64,000 nucleotides of DNA, from assembly GCA_023424965.1 (NCBI GenBank), contig JAFADI010000007.1, forward strand, positions 1 to 64,000, in the 5' to 3' direction. This DNA is from Bacillota bacterium (GTDB lineage: Bacteria > Bacillota > Clostridia > Acetivibrionales > JAFADI01). The number at the start of each line of letters is the position of its first letter. The stretch's first letter is position 1. Shown in pieces: positions 7,795-16,617 of the stretch. A model generated the notes under the pieces. The model was not told the origin of the DNA. It searched no databases and saw nothing but the letters and a program-made list of their open reading frames with translations. A program made the translations under genes and the position numbers.

Positions 7795-7823
7795 ATTATA
7801 TAACCGGCCTGATGTTTTGGCAA
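7795..7823 (-). promoter_or_regulatory. Sigma-A promoter of the tetR-hlyD-ABC operon
   Basis: On the minus strand, TTGCCA (7823-7818), a 17-bp spacer and TATAAT (7800-7795). The predicted start is near 7788, inside the operator palindrome. Confidence 0.88.
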
Positions 7824-7908
7824 GCCAAATTTAAAGATTAAAGTATATTTTGGGCGTTATTAATAAAAATATGAGGTATGTACAAAACAACGGGTGATAT
7901 GGTTGCGG

Positions 7909-8280
7909 ATGGATAAATCAAAGCTCAAATGGTATTTCAAATGCGTTGGAATCGGAATAATTACAGGGACTGCAAACGGGCTTTTCGGCTCGGGAGGCGG
8001 CACCATTGCCGTTCCCGCCATGGTGCTTCTGCTGGATGCGGAAGAACATAAGGCCCATGCCACAGCGATTTCCATTATTCTTCCGCTGACCGTTACAAGC
8101 GCCTTTTTTTATATTTCAAACAACTATGTAAATTGGGAGATTACCTACAAGGTAATCCTGGGGGGAATCGCAGGAGGCTATATCGGAGCAAAGCTTCTGA
8201 ATATCTGCCCTTCCAATATACTGCGTAAAATATTTGCCGTGTTTATGATTGCGGCGGCGATCAGGATGATCTGGTTTTAG
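7909..8280 (+). CDS. TauE/SafE family half-size membrane permease (first of a pair)
   Basis: About 123 residues from the ATG at 7909; GTG 7894 and TTG 7903 are alternatives and none has a strong ribosome site. The sequence GTANGLFGSGGGTIAVPAMV is the TauE/SafE (DUF81) core, with about four membrane helices. Full-size members have about 250 residues made of two such halves, so this protein should pair with the product of the next gene, 15 bp downstream. Family members export or import sulfite, sulfoacetate and similar anions; the substrate here is not known. Confidence 0.8.
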   Translation: MDKSKLKWYFKCVGIGIITGTANGLFGSGGGTIAVPAMVLLLDAEEHKAHATAISIILPLTVTSAFFYISNNYVNWEITYKVILGGIAGGYIGAKLLNICPSNILRKIFAVFMIAAAIRMIWF

Positions 8281-8295
8281 AAGAGGGAGAACGGG

Positions 8296-8667
8296 ATGAT
8301 ACTTTTTTTAATCGGCCTGGCTTCGGGAATTATCAGCGGTATGGGCATCGGGGGAGGAGCGATTCTCATTCCCGCCCTTGTAATTTTTATAAAGCCTGAA
8401 CAGCATATTGCCCAGAGTGTGAACCTGCTTTTTTTTATACCCACGGCGGTAACCGCCTTGATCATCCATATAAAAAATAAAAGAATCGATTTTAAAATGG
8501 CAGTCCCCATTATAATTTCAGGCTTTCTAGGGGCGTTTCTGGGGTCCAGCCTTGCGCTGAACCTGCCGGGACCCATGCTCCGGAGGTGGTTCGGCATCTT
8601 CCTGTGCGCCATGGGGGTCTATGAGATGTTCAGGAAGGACGGCAAAGGACAGGCCAAGAAAGCTTGA
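8296..8667 (+). CDS. TauE/SafE family half-size membrane permease (second of a pair)
   Basis: 123 residues with the glycine-rich core SGMGIGGGAILIPALVIF and about four hydrophobic helices, ending in a basic tail (RKDGKGQAKKA). A good GAGGGAGAA ribosome site precedes the ATG. It matches the first-gene product in layout but not closely in sequence, as expected for the two halves of a split or never-fused transporter. A hetero-oligomer is the likely working form. Confidence 0.82.
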   Translation: MILFLIGLASGIISGMGIGGGAILIPALVIFIKPEQHIAQSVNLLFFIPTAVTALIIHIKNKRIDFKMAVPIIISGFLGAFLGSSLALNLPGPMLRRWFGIFLCAMGVYEMFRKDGKGQAKKA

Positions 8668-8835
8668 CACCATGGCTGGTAGTTAATATAATATATCTAA
8701 ATATGTAAAATTCTGATATTTGAAATAAAATATAGCAATGATTCACTTTGACAATGCTGTCGGAAGGAAGGCCTTTTGACGGCATTTTGTATTTTATATG
8801 AAAATCAAAGATTTGTTGTAAAGGGGGCAGGGTTT

Positions 8836-10269
8836 ATGAAAAAAATAAGTTTTAAGGTAGCGATGGTCGCAGTATTGAGTTGCCTGCTGGTAGCCGTGGT
8901 CATTGGCTCAATTTCCATCTACAGCACCATTAAAAGCAGTGAAGAGACGGTAAATCAACTGGAAAAGGCGCTGCGTGACAGCTTTGACCGGACCATCCGC
9001 TGGGAGGTGGAAACGGTGGTCAGCATGCTGGACAGCATCCACAACCAGGAAGCGGCGGGAAAGATAACCCTGGCCGAGGCCAAACGGCAGGGGGCGGATC
9101 TGGTCAGGAGCCTTAGCTATGACAAAGACGGCTACTTCTGGGTGGATACTTCCAGCGGAGAAAATGTGGTGTTCCTTGGCAGGGATATTGAGGGCAGAAG
9201 CAGGATCGATGAAAAAGACATTGAGGGGAAAGAATACGTAAAGGAGACCATCGAAAAAGCAATGCAGAAGGGCGGAGGGTACACGGATTTTATCTATCCC
9301 AAGAATTTTGGCTCCGAGCCTTTGCCCAAAAGGGGATACTCTTTGTATTACAAGCCTTTTGACTGGGTTATCGGTACCGGCAGCTATGTCAACGACATCG
9401 ATGCCATGGTAAAGGCAGAGAGGGAAAAATCCTGGAATACCATGAAAGGCAGCCTTGTCATGATCGTCGGAGGCCTGCTGGCAGCCCTGATAGCGGCCAT
9501 TGTGCTCGCAACGGTTTTGGGGAAAAGAATGACAAAAGCCGTAAACATCCTGTCCAAATCCGCCATAGTCATCGGGGAAGCGGACCTCACAGGGGAGGAC
9601 ATAACGGTGGATACCCATGACGAGCTGAGCCTTCTGGCCCAATCCTTCAACAATATGAAGAACAACCTGAAGGAAGTGGGAAAAAGAATCAATGAAATCG
9701 GCTATAATGTGTTCTTTGCGGTGAATGATCTGAATAAAACCATGAAACAGAATTTTGAGGTGTCCGACCAGCTTTCCGCCGTTATACAGCAGGTGGCCAA
9801 AGACGCGGAGACCCAGATGCTTGAGGTCAACAACATGTCAAATGCCGTAGAAGGCTCCTTTGATAAGCTTACTCATGTCACCGGCAAATTCGAGCATATT
9901 TCCGTCATGGCAGAAGAGGTGCATAAAGCGGTTTCCGGCCTGCAAGGCGGCATGGGAACGGGGGAGGAATCGGGGGAAGCTTTAAGAAGTACTGAAAAAT
10001 TGTGCGGAGGCTTAAAGGAAGAAGCCAGGGATGCCCTGGAAGCCGTCAGAGTACTGCAGTTAAATATAAGCAAAATGAATGAGGCAAGGAAGACGGTGGT
10101 GGAGACAACGGGGCAGTTTGCCGTCAGCAGTGAAGAACTGGCGGCCTCCGTGGAGGAACAAAACCTGAACTTTAAAAATATCATGGACACTTTTGCGAAA
10201 ATGACAGAGAACGTGAGAGAACTGGAAGAGCAAGTCCACAAACTTAAAATCTTCAAACAAAATGCGTGA
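8836..10269 (+). CDS. Methyl-accepting chemotaxis-like sensor without a signalling tip
   Basis: 477 residues from the ATG at 8836, with GGGGGCAGG upstream; the frame extends to 8776 but without a ribosome site. TM1 is at about 8-32, an sCache_2-type sensing domain at about 40-190 (LSYDKDGYFWVDTSSGENV, FDWVIGTGSYVNDID), TM2 at about 204-228 and HAMP at about 229-282. The cytoplasmic coiled coil has only about 195 residues. It includes a typical far C-terminal segment (VSSEELAASVEEQN) but lacks the conserved hairpin tip (the EAARAGEQGRGFAVVA-like region) that binds CheA/CheW. It may not be a normal chemoreceptor; it could act as a modulator or signal to another partner. Confidence 0.85.
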   Translation: MKKISFKVAMVAVLSCLLVAVVIGSISIYSTIKSSEETVNQLEKALRDSFDRTIRWEVETVVSMLDSIHNQEAAGKITLAEAKRQGADLVRSLSYDKDGYFWVDTSSGENVVFLGRDIEGRSRIDEKDIEGKEYVKETIEKAMQKGGGYTDFIYPKNFGSEPLPKRGYSLYYKPFDWVIGTGSYVNDIDAMVKAEREKSWNTMKGSLVMIVGGLLAALIAAIVLATVLGKRMTKAVNILSKSAIVIGEADLTGEDITVDTHDELSLLAQSFNNMKNNLKEVGKRINEIGYNVFFAVNDLNKTMKQNFEVSDQLSAVIQQVAKDAETQMLEVNNMSNAVEGSFDKLTHVTGKFEHISVMAEEVHKAVSGLQGGMGTGEESGEALRSTEKLCGGLKEEARDALEAVRVLQLNISKMNEARKTVVETTGQFAVSSEELAASVEEQNLNFKNIMDTFAKMTENVRELEEQVHKLKIFKQNA

Positions 10270-10272
10270 TGA

Positions 10273-10309
10273 AAGGGCTGGGCCATCGCTTTCCAGACGG
10301 CACAGCCCC
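10273..10309. terminator. Bidirectional terminator between the sensor and the DUF1015 gene
   Basis: AAGGGCTGGGCC and GGCACAGCCCCTT pair with one mismatch around a 14-base loop. The right arm is nearly the same as in the hairpin at 3839-3879. Confidence 0.75.
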
Positions 10310-10313
10310 TTAC

Positions 10314-11675
10314 TTACTTTGTTATGCACCTGCATTCCAGGTAGAAACGCTTTTCATCCGCTTCACCCATGGAAAATGTCTTGCGCGGAAGAGCTCCATC
10401 CAGGATTACCGTTTTGAACAGGTCATGCTTGTTCATGGCGGGAAGATAGAAGCCCATGTTTCCTTTTTTGGAGCCCAGGCTTCTCACAACCTCATCTCCA
10501 TGGATATAATCTATTTTGCAATCCCCGTGCTTGTTGGCGTAATCGTCCAGAAAACTTTGCAGGGTACCTACTTCAAGGTTGTAGGGAGGATTCTCCACGG
10601 TAATGACGCCGAAAGCTTCACTGGTAGTGAAAGCAATGACGTGTGCGTCTCCATTCTTATTTAAAAGGGCCGTTTCTTTTTTCATCGCTTCTTCGGTATA
10701 GAGCAGGGTGTAAGAGGCTCTGGAACCGAAGGCTTTGAAAAAGTCCACCAGGCTGTTGAGCAAGCCGACAGCATCCACATTGAACAGAACCCGGTGAATG
10801 GGTTCAAAGACCAGGCCTTCATCGTGGACATTGACCACTTCCACCAGGGCAAATCTTGCGGGATGGCACTGCCTCTCTTCTTCCGGCAGGGTTGCTTTGA
10901 GATTCTCCCAGAAAACCTTTGCCGAAGCAAGGGAGTGATTTCCGTCCCCCACGGCAAACAGCAGAATACCCTTTTCCGGGCCGACGCCGTATTTGGCTGT
11001 AAAAGCCTCCGGCCGGGCCAGGGCTGAGAGGGCTTCAAGTATTTCATCCGTCAATTTGCCTTCGTCAACCTTATAGCCGCGTATACGTCCACCGTCCATC
11101 ATGAGCTGGAAATCATACAGCTTTTCAAGGCTTTCTTTCTTTGCGTCCAGGGGTTCGATTACCGTTCTGCCGGGGTCATCGATGAGCAGCATGATGTGGG
11201 GCAGTTCGATAGGCGCCTTTTCCCTTATCTTAACCCGGGGAGGGAGCCTGTCGACAACCGTTCCCTCCGTAGCCCTGATGAGGGTACGGGAGCCCTTGGA
11301 GTAATCGTATTCCTCAAGATCTACCGCAAGGACGAGACCTTTGCGGGATTGGACATGGGAGGTACTCCTGTCTACATAAATAAATCCGGGTTTGGTTTCG
11401 ACAAGTACTTTTTCGTCCAGGTATTTTTGCATTGTACCGTTAATTCTACTTATCCGATCCTCTTTATCCTGTTTCTCAAGATAAACTTCAGGCAGGATCA
11501 GCCTTAAAGTGGAATCGCTGTCACCTACGAACCGGTCGGCCTTTTCCCAGTACTCTTCCTGGGAGGTATACTGATCGCAGGCTACAACGGCCCATTTCTC
11601 CAGGTCGGTGCCCTTTTTCGGCAGGAGGATGGAGGGGATATGTACTGCGGTGCATTTATCTGCTTTATTTGGCAT
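10314..11675 (-). CDS. DUF1015 family protein (SerK-like)
   Basis: 453 residues. The N-terminal segment (PKKGTDLEKWAVVACDQYTS) and the motif GDGNHSLASAKVFW around residue 245 are hallmarks of DUF1015. In archaea one member, SerK, is an ADP-dependent free-serine kinase; most bacterial members have no proven activity. The protein is soluble and has no signal peptide. AGGAGA lies eight bases before the ATG. It stands alone on the minus strand and ends against the sensor gene. A role in serine or small-molecule phosphorylation is possible but unproved. Confidence 0.82.
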   Translation of the reverse strand: MPNKADKCTAVHIPSILLPKKGTDLEKWAVVACDQYTSQEEYWEKADRFVGDSDSTLRLILPEVYLEKQDKEDRISRINGTMQKYLDEKVLVETKPGFIYVDRSTSHVQSRKGLVLAVDLEEYDYSKGSRTLIRATEGTVVDRLPPRVKIREKAPIELPHIMLLIDDPGRTVIEPLDAKKESLEKLYDFQLMMDGGRIRGYKVDEGKLTDEILEALSALARPEAFTAKYGVGPEKGILLFAVGDGNHSLASAKVFWENLKATLPEEERQCHPARFALVEVVNVHDEGLVFEPIHRVLFNVDAVGLLNSLVDFFKAFGSRASYTLLYTEEAMKKETALLNKNGDAHVIAFTTSEAFGVITVENPPYNLEVGTLQSFLDDYANKHGDCKIDYIHGDEVVRSLGSKKGNMGFYLPAMNKHDLFKTVILDGALPRKTFSMGEADEKRFYLECRCITK

Positions 11676-11903
11676 GATTACGGTCTCCTGACTTATATCT
11701 CTTTACATAATGACAAATAAATTTTACATGAATGTGAAGGTATAGTCAAACGGGAAAAATGATGCAGCAGGCACAAATGCTTGATTTTCTTAACATAATA
11801 AAATAAAAATGAATTTTTTTATTTTATTTAAAGCATAATAAATGTATCAATAGCATATTTCGTTGGTGTCCTGTCATGGGACGGACGTTTTGGAGAGATG
11901 GGA

Positions 11904-12455
11904 TTGGAAAAATACAGTGAGGTTATCGGACTGCCTGTCATCTGCATTGATAACGGCAGAAAATTGGGCATAGTAGAAGAGGTTATTTTCTGTCCGAAAA
12001 GAAAAAAGGTCCTGGGGCTGCTGCTGGAACGGAAAAGCTGCCACGTGAGAAAAAAACTCCTGCTTGCCAGGGATATCTATGAGATGGGTAAAGATGCCGT
12101 AATCGTGGCGGACTGCTCCTGCCTTACGGATATGAAAAAAGCCGCTTTACTGAACGAACTGGGCGACAAGGGATCTGTGCTTGGATTGAGAATATTTACC
12201 AGGTCCGGAGAAGACATCGGCGTTGTAAAAGACGTATTATTTGATTATCAAAGCGGAAGCATAGAGGGAGTGGAGGTTTCCGACGGACTTTTACAGGACA
12301 TCATCACGGGACGGAATATACTTCCGCTGTTTGGCAAGGTTGAATTCGGAGAAGAAAACATTCTTGTGGATAAAGAGGCCGTGGAAGAAATGCTTAGCAA
12401 TGGAGGAGGCCTCAAAAAAAAGCTGTTTGGAACGGACGAAAAAACAAAGCCATAG
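11904..12455 (+). CDS. Double PRC-barrel domain protein
   Basis: About 183 residues from TTG 11904, which lies six bases after GGAGAG; an ATG at 11898 touches that site directly. Two PRC-barrel units are visible, at about 1-75 (SEVIGLPVICIDNGRKLGIVEE) and 85-160 (GSVLGLRIFTRSGEDIGVVKDV). PRC barrels occur in RimM, photosynthetic reaction centres and YlmC-type sporulation proteins; the cellular role here is unknown. The gene is followed 14 bp later by a small membrane-like protein, and the pair ends at the terminator at 12694. Confidence 0.8.
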   Translation: MEKYSEVIGLPVICIDNGRKLGIVEEVIFCPKRKKVLGLLLERKSCHVRKKLLLARDIYEMGKDAVIVADCSCLTDMKKAALLNELGDKGSVLGLRIFTRSGEDIGVVKDVLFDYQSGSIEGVEVSDGLLQDIITGRNILPLFGKVEFGEENILVDKEAVEEMLSNGGGLKKKLFGTDEKTKP

Positions 12456-12469
12456 AAAGGGGTGAGCTT

Positions 12470-12646
12470 ATGCAAAACGGATTTACACGCGGTTTGATTG
12501 TAGGTGGTTTAATCGGTGCATCTGTGATGATGATGAATCCCGATATGATGAACAACAGGACAAGGAAGCGCATCATGAGGGGTGGAAGAACACTCATGAG
12601 AAGATCAGGAGGCCTCTTGAGCGACGTAATGGGATTATTGAGATGA
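12470..12646 (+). CDS. Small YtxH-like membrane-associated protein
   Basis: 58 residues beginning MQNGFTRGLIVGGLIGASVM, which gives one glycine-rich hydrophobic helix, then a Met- and Arg-rich basic tail (NNRTRKRIMRGGRTLMRRSG). AAAGGGGTGA lies before the ATG at 12470. The glycine-zipper helix at the N-terminus recalls YtxH/DUF3918-type small proteins. It is co-transcribed with the PRC-barrel gene, and a strong terminator follows at 12694-12722. Confidence 0.8.
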   Translation: MQNGFTRGLIVGGLIGASVMMMNPDMMNNRTRKRIMRGGRTLMRRSGGLLSDVMGLLR

Positions 12647-12693
12647 AACCAACACCCGGATCCGCCGGGGCAAACATACTACTAAATCCTCTG

Positions 12694-12722
12694 AAAAAGG
12701 CTGGAGAAATCCAGCCTTTTTT
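12694..12722 (+). terminator. Rho-independent terminator after the PRC-barrel operon
   Basis: AAAAAGGCTGGA, loop GAAA, TCCAGCCTTTTTT. The stem is perfect and followed by six T. It lies inside the longest open frame of the next gene, which supports that gene's start at 12745. Confidence 0.95.
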
Positions 12723-12744
12723 CATTAATAAACGTGGAGGGACG

Positions 12745-13794
12745 ATGCTTCAAAAAAGAAAAATTTTGCTATATGTCTCTATGGCATTGGTGATACTGCT
12801 TATAGGATTTTTTGTCTATTATTACAGGGGAAGAATCGGAAAAATATTGTCTCCTTTTATTATGGCGCTCATCATTGCCTACCTTTTGCATCCGCTGGTT
12901 GTAAAACTTACAAGGAGAAAATTTCCCTGCAATGTGAGCATTCTTCTGCTCTATGCTTTCTTTATCCTGCTGGCCGCATCCATCATCATCTTTATCATCC
13001 CCGAACTGATGGAAAATTCAAAGGAACTGGCAACCACCATTCCCGATATAACCCGCAGGTATCAGAACATGCTGGATGGATTTCTCATGTCGGTGCAATC
13101 CAGCGACTGGTCTCCCGACATCAAGAATGTGATATTCAGGGAAATGCAAAATGGGCTTGCGGTGGTCCAGGACTATGTTCTGAACCTGTTGAAGAAAAGC
13201 ATGGCAACGCTGCTGAACACTGTCACAACCATGTTTGATGTGATCCTGGCCCTGATTATTGCCTACTATTTTATAAAGGATGCTGTTTTTTTCAGGGAAG
13301 TGGCCCTGTCCATCATTCCCAGACGCTGGAGAAACTGGTTTGTGGGAACGGGCAGGGAGGTCAATTCCATCCTTTCGAACTTTATCCAGGGTCAAATGCT
13401 CACGGCGGTCATCGTAGGCACCATGGAAACCATCGGGCTTTTTGCCGTCAACGTCAAGTATCCCCTTGTTCTGGGCGTGGTGGGGGGGCTTGCCAACATC
13501 ATCCCCTACTTTGGACCCATCATCGGGGCGATACCTGCAGTGGCCATCGCACTGATCGATTCGCCCGTAAAGGCCCTGTGGACCGCGCTGGTTTTCGTCA
13601 TCGTGCAGCAGATCGACAATGCCTTCATATCACCGAAGATCATTGAAGGGAAGCTGGGGCTCCATCCGGTCACCACCATCCTGGCGGTCCTGGTGGGGGG
13701 AGAATTTTTCGGCATTCTGGGGATGCTGGTGGCGGTGCCTGTGCTGGCAATACTGAAGGCCATCCTGAAGCGGAGCATCGAGGCCATCGTTTAA
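12745..13794 (+). CDS. AI-2E family (PerM/YtvI-like) membrane permease
   Basis: 349 residues from the ATG at 12745, which has GTGGAGG upstream; codons before it run through a terminator. Hydrophobic helices lie at about 10-27, 34-53, 65-90, 155-180 and in four further segments in the second half. The C-terminal half holds the family core (VGGLANIIPYFGPIIGAIPA, then ISPKIIEGKLGLHPVTTILA). Members include the AI-2 exporter TqsA, but also sodium/proton antiporters and sporulation permeases such as YtvI, so AI-2 transport should not be assumed. It precedes alaS but the promoter at 13824 separates them. Confidence 0.88.
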   Translation: MLQKRKILLYVSMALVILLIGFFVYYYRGRIGKILSPFIMALIIAYLLHPLVVKLTRRKFPCNVSILLLYAFFILLAASIIIFIIPELMENSKELATTIPDITRRYQNMLDGFLMSVQSSDWSPDIKNVIFREMQNGLAVVQDYVLNLLKKSMATLLNTVTTMFDVILALIIAYYFIKDAVFFREVALSIIPRRWRNWFVGTGREVNSILSNFIQGQMLTAVIVGTMETIGLFAVNVKYPLVLGVVGGLANIIPYFGPIIGAIPAVAIALIDSPVKALWTALVFVIVQQIDNAFISPKIIEGKLGLHPVTTILAVLVGGEFFGILGMLVAVPVLAILKAILKRSIEAIV

Positions 13795-13823
13795 AAGGGG
13801 GATGGAAGGGAAACGCTAAATTC

Positions 13824-13853
13824 TTGACACTTTGCCTTGAGTTTTTATATAAT
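13824..13853 (+). promoter_or_regulatory. Sigma-A promoter of alaS
   Basis: TTGACA at 13824-13829, 18-bp spacer, TATAAT at 13848-13853. The leader of about 90 bases holds a CCGGC...GCCGG hairpin (about 13880-13910). It is too short for a T-box and none of the T-box motifs was seen. Confidence 0.85.
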
Positions 13854-13947
13854 CTTAGAAGACGTTACACTGTATAAATCCGGCAATTTGTCCGCTTGAG
13901 ACGCCGGAAGATATAAATTCATAATTCTTTTGCGAGGAGTAAACGAA

Positions 13948-16587
13948 ATGCAGAGACTGGGATTGAATGAAATTAGGGAAAGATATCTGAAGTTTTTTGA
14001 AAGCAAAGGACATTTGCGCCTCCCCAGCTTTCCCCTTGTCCCTCTGAATGATGCAAGCCTTTTATTGATAAATTCAGGCATGGCGCCTTTGAAACCCTAT
14101 TTTACAGGTGCCGAGGAGCCTCCCAAAAGGCGTGTCACCACCTGCCAGAAATGTATAAGGACGCCCGATATCGAGAATGTGGGAAAGACGGCGAGACACG
14201 GCACCTTTTTCGAGATGCTGGGGAACTTTTCTTTTGGTGACTATTTTAAAGAAGAAGCGATTCCGTGGGCATGGGAATTTATAACGGAAGACTTGAAGCT
14301 TCCTGTGGACAGGTTGTATGTTTCCATCTACCTTGAGGATGATGAGGCCTTTGAAATATGGACGAAGAAAGTGGGTGTGCCCGAGGACCGGATTGTGCGG
14401 ATGGGGAAAAAGGACAACTTCTGGGAAATAGGCACAGGCCCCTGCGGTCCCTGTTCGGAAATCTATTTTGACAGGGGAGCGGACAAAGGCTGTGGAGAGC
14501 CGGACTGTGTTGTGGGCTGCGACTGCGACCGGTATATCGAGTTCTGGAATCTTGTTTTCACCCAGTTCAACAGGGATGAGGAAGGAAATTATACAAGGCT
14601 TCCGAGGCCCAACATTGACACGGGCATGGGGCTGGAAAGGCTGGCCTGTATGCTCCAGGAAGTCGATAACCTGTTCGAGGTCGACACGGTGTGGAACATC
14701 CTGCAGTATATCTGCAAAACCGCCGGTGTGGAGTATAAAAAATCAGATAAAACGGATGTTTCCATCCGGGTTATTACCGACCATATAAGAAGTACCACCA
14801 TGATGGTGTGCGATGGGGTCATCCCCTCCAATGAAGGCCGCGGCTACGTGCTGAGAAGGCTTTTGAGAAGGGCCGCAAGGCACGGGAAACTCCTTGGCAT
14901 CGGCAAACCCTTCCTGTATGATGTGGCAAGGGTGGTTATCAACGAATCCAGGGAAGCATACCCCGAGCTGGCTGAAAAGGCCGAATATATCCAGAAGGTC
15001 ATAAGAATAGAGGAAGAAAGGTTTGATGCCACCATCGACCAGGGCCTTTCCATCCTCAATGATATTATTGCGGCTGCGAAGGAAAGAAAAGAAACGGTAA
15101 TTGCCGGCAGCCAGGTGTTCAAGCTCCACGACACCTATGGCTTTCCCCTTGACCTGACCCGTGAAATCGCGGAGGAGAACGGCCTTAGCATTGATGAGGA
15201 CGGCTTCAGGGCGGAAATGGCGGAACAGAAGAAAAAGGCCAGGGAAGCCATAAAGAACAAGGATGGGGCAGGCTGGGACGATAACATCTATTCCACCCTG
15301 GATAAATCCATCAAGACAGACTTCGTCGGTTATCAAGAGACGGAAGTCGATGCAAAAATACTATACATTGTAAAAGACAACCAACTGGTTCAACATGCGG
15401 AAGAAGGAGAGATCGTCACCGTCATCCTGGACAAAACTCCTTTCTACGCCGAAAGCGGCGGACAGGTGGGAGATACGGGCTCTATCCGGTACCAGAACGC
15501 CGTAATCAGGGTGGAGGACTGCAAAAAGACCCCCGACGGCAAATACCTCCACATGGGCGTGGTGGAACAGGGCTTCTTTGAGCAGGGGAGTACCGTAAAA
15601 GCCGTAATTGACACCAAACGCAGGTCTGCAATTGCAAGAAACCACACCACCACCCATTTGCTGCACAAGGCGTTGAAGAACGTGCTGGGAACCCATGTGG
15701 CCCAGGCGGGATCACTGGTGGAGCCGGACAGGTTCCGGTTTGACTTCAGCCATTTTTCCGCCATTGCTCCGGAAGACCTGAAGAGAATTGAAAAAGAGGT
15801 AAATGCGAAGATTCTTGAAAACCTGACGGTCAACACGGTGGAAGCCAGCATCGACGAGGCAAGGAAAATGGGGGCCACAGCACTTTTCGGAGAGAAATAC
15901 GGAAATGTGGTAAGGGTCATTAAAGTGGGCGATTACAGCATGGAGCTGTGCGGGGGAACCCATCTCACTTCCACCTCCCAGGCGGGGCTCATCAAGATAT
16001 TGGGCGAAAGCGGCGTTGCCGCCGGAGTGAGAAGAATCGAGGCCCTTACAGGGGAAGCCGCAATGGAGTACTTTGCGGAAAAGGAGAAGCTCCTCAATGA
16101 GGTTTCTTCCGCACTGAAAGCAAGCCCCCAGGACAGCCTGAAGAAGGTTGAAAGCCTCACCGCGGAATTGAAGAATGCGGAAAAGGAAATCGAGCAGCTG
16201 CGGAGCAAGCTTGTGAGCGGAGCTCTGGAAGAGGTGCTGGAGAGGGCGGCTGAAATAAAAGGCGTGAAGGTGGTAACGGCCAGGTTTGACCAGTTGGATA
16301 TGGAGGGCCTGAGAAATGCCGGAGACACCTTGAAGAACAAGCTGGGTTCCGGTGTCGTGGTGTTGGGTACAGGCTACGGCGGAAAAGTGAACTTTGTTGT
16401 CACTGCCACCGGCGATGCCGTTGCAAAAGGCATCCATTCGGGAAATATCATCCGGGAGGTAGCCAAAATTGCAGGCGGGGGTGGAGGCGGACGTCCGGAT
16501 ATGGCCCAGGCGGGAGGCAAAGACCTTTCAAAGCTCAATGAGGCCCTGGAATCTGCAAAGCGTGTTATTGAAGGACAGATTAAATAA
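13948..16587 (+). CDS. alaS: Alanine-tRNA ligase
   Basis: 879 residues, the normal length, from the ATG at 13948 with GAGGAGT seven bases before it; the TTG at 13930 overlaps that site. The class II catalytic domain starts RERYLKFFESKGH and includes RFGGTC-type motifs (TGPCGPCSEIYFD, NIDTGMGLERLACM). The editing domain has the zinc-binding HTTTHLLHKAL and CGGTHL motifs, and the C-Ala domain ends with the GGGGGGRPDMAQAGG segment. It charges tRNA-Ala and clears Ser- and Gly-tRNA-Ala. The HIT gene follows 30 bp later and is likely co-transcribed. Confidence 0.98.
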   Translation: MQRLGLNEIRERYLKFFESKGHLRLPSFPLVPLNDASLLLINSGMAPLKPYFTGAEEPPKRRVTTCQKCIRTPDIENVGKTARHGTFFEMLGNFSFGDYFKEEAIPWAWEFITEDLKLPVDRLYVSIYLEDDEAFEIWTKKVGVPEDRIVRMGKKDNFWEIGTGPCGPCSEIYFDRGADKGCGEPDCVVGCDCDRYIEFWNLVFTQFNRDEEGNYTRLPRPNIDTGMGLERLACMLQEVDNLFEVDTVWNILQYICKTAGVEYKKSDKTDVSIRVITDHIRSTTMMVCDGVIPSNEGRGYVLRRLLRRAARHGKLLGIGKPFLYDVARVVINESREAYPELAEKAEYIQKVIRIEEERFDATIDQGLSILNDIIAAAKERKETVIAGSQVFKLHDTYGFPLDLTREIAEENGLSIDEDGFRAEMAEQKKKAREAIKNKDGAGWDDNIYSTLDKSIKTDFVGYQETEVDAKILYIVKDNQLVQHAEEGEIVTVILDKTPFYAESGGQVGDTGSIRYQNAVIRVEDCKKTPDGKYLHMGVVEQGFFEQGSTVKAVIDTKRRSAIARNHTTTHLLHKALKNVLGTHVAQAGSLVEPDRFRFDFSHFSAIAPEDLKRIEKEVNAKILENLTVNTVEASIDEARKMGATALFGEKYGNVVRVIKVGDYSMELCGGTHLTSTSQAGLIKILGESGVAAGVRRIEALTGEAAMEYFAEKEKLLNEVSSALKASPQDSLKKVESLTAELKNAEKEIEQLRSKLVSGALEEVLERAAEIKGVKVVTARFDQLDMEGLRNAGDTLKNKLGSGVVVLGTGYGGKVNFVVTATGDAVAKGIHSGNIIREVAKIAGGGGGGRPDMAQAGGKDLSKLNEALESAKRVIEGQIK

Positions 16588-16617
16588 AGAGGACAGAGGT
16601 TTTGAGGAGGTATGGCA

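Noticed and set aside
12643..12744. N-terminal extension of the AI-2E permease
   Set aside because: It overlaps the stop codon of the small gene before it and contains a perfect terminator; ATG 12745 has its own ribosome site.
13800..13947. Possible T-box leader before alaS
   Set aside because: The leader is only about 90 bases and none of the T-box motifs (specifier stem, T-box sequence, antiterminator) was seen; only a short GC hairpin is present.
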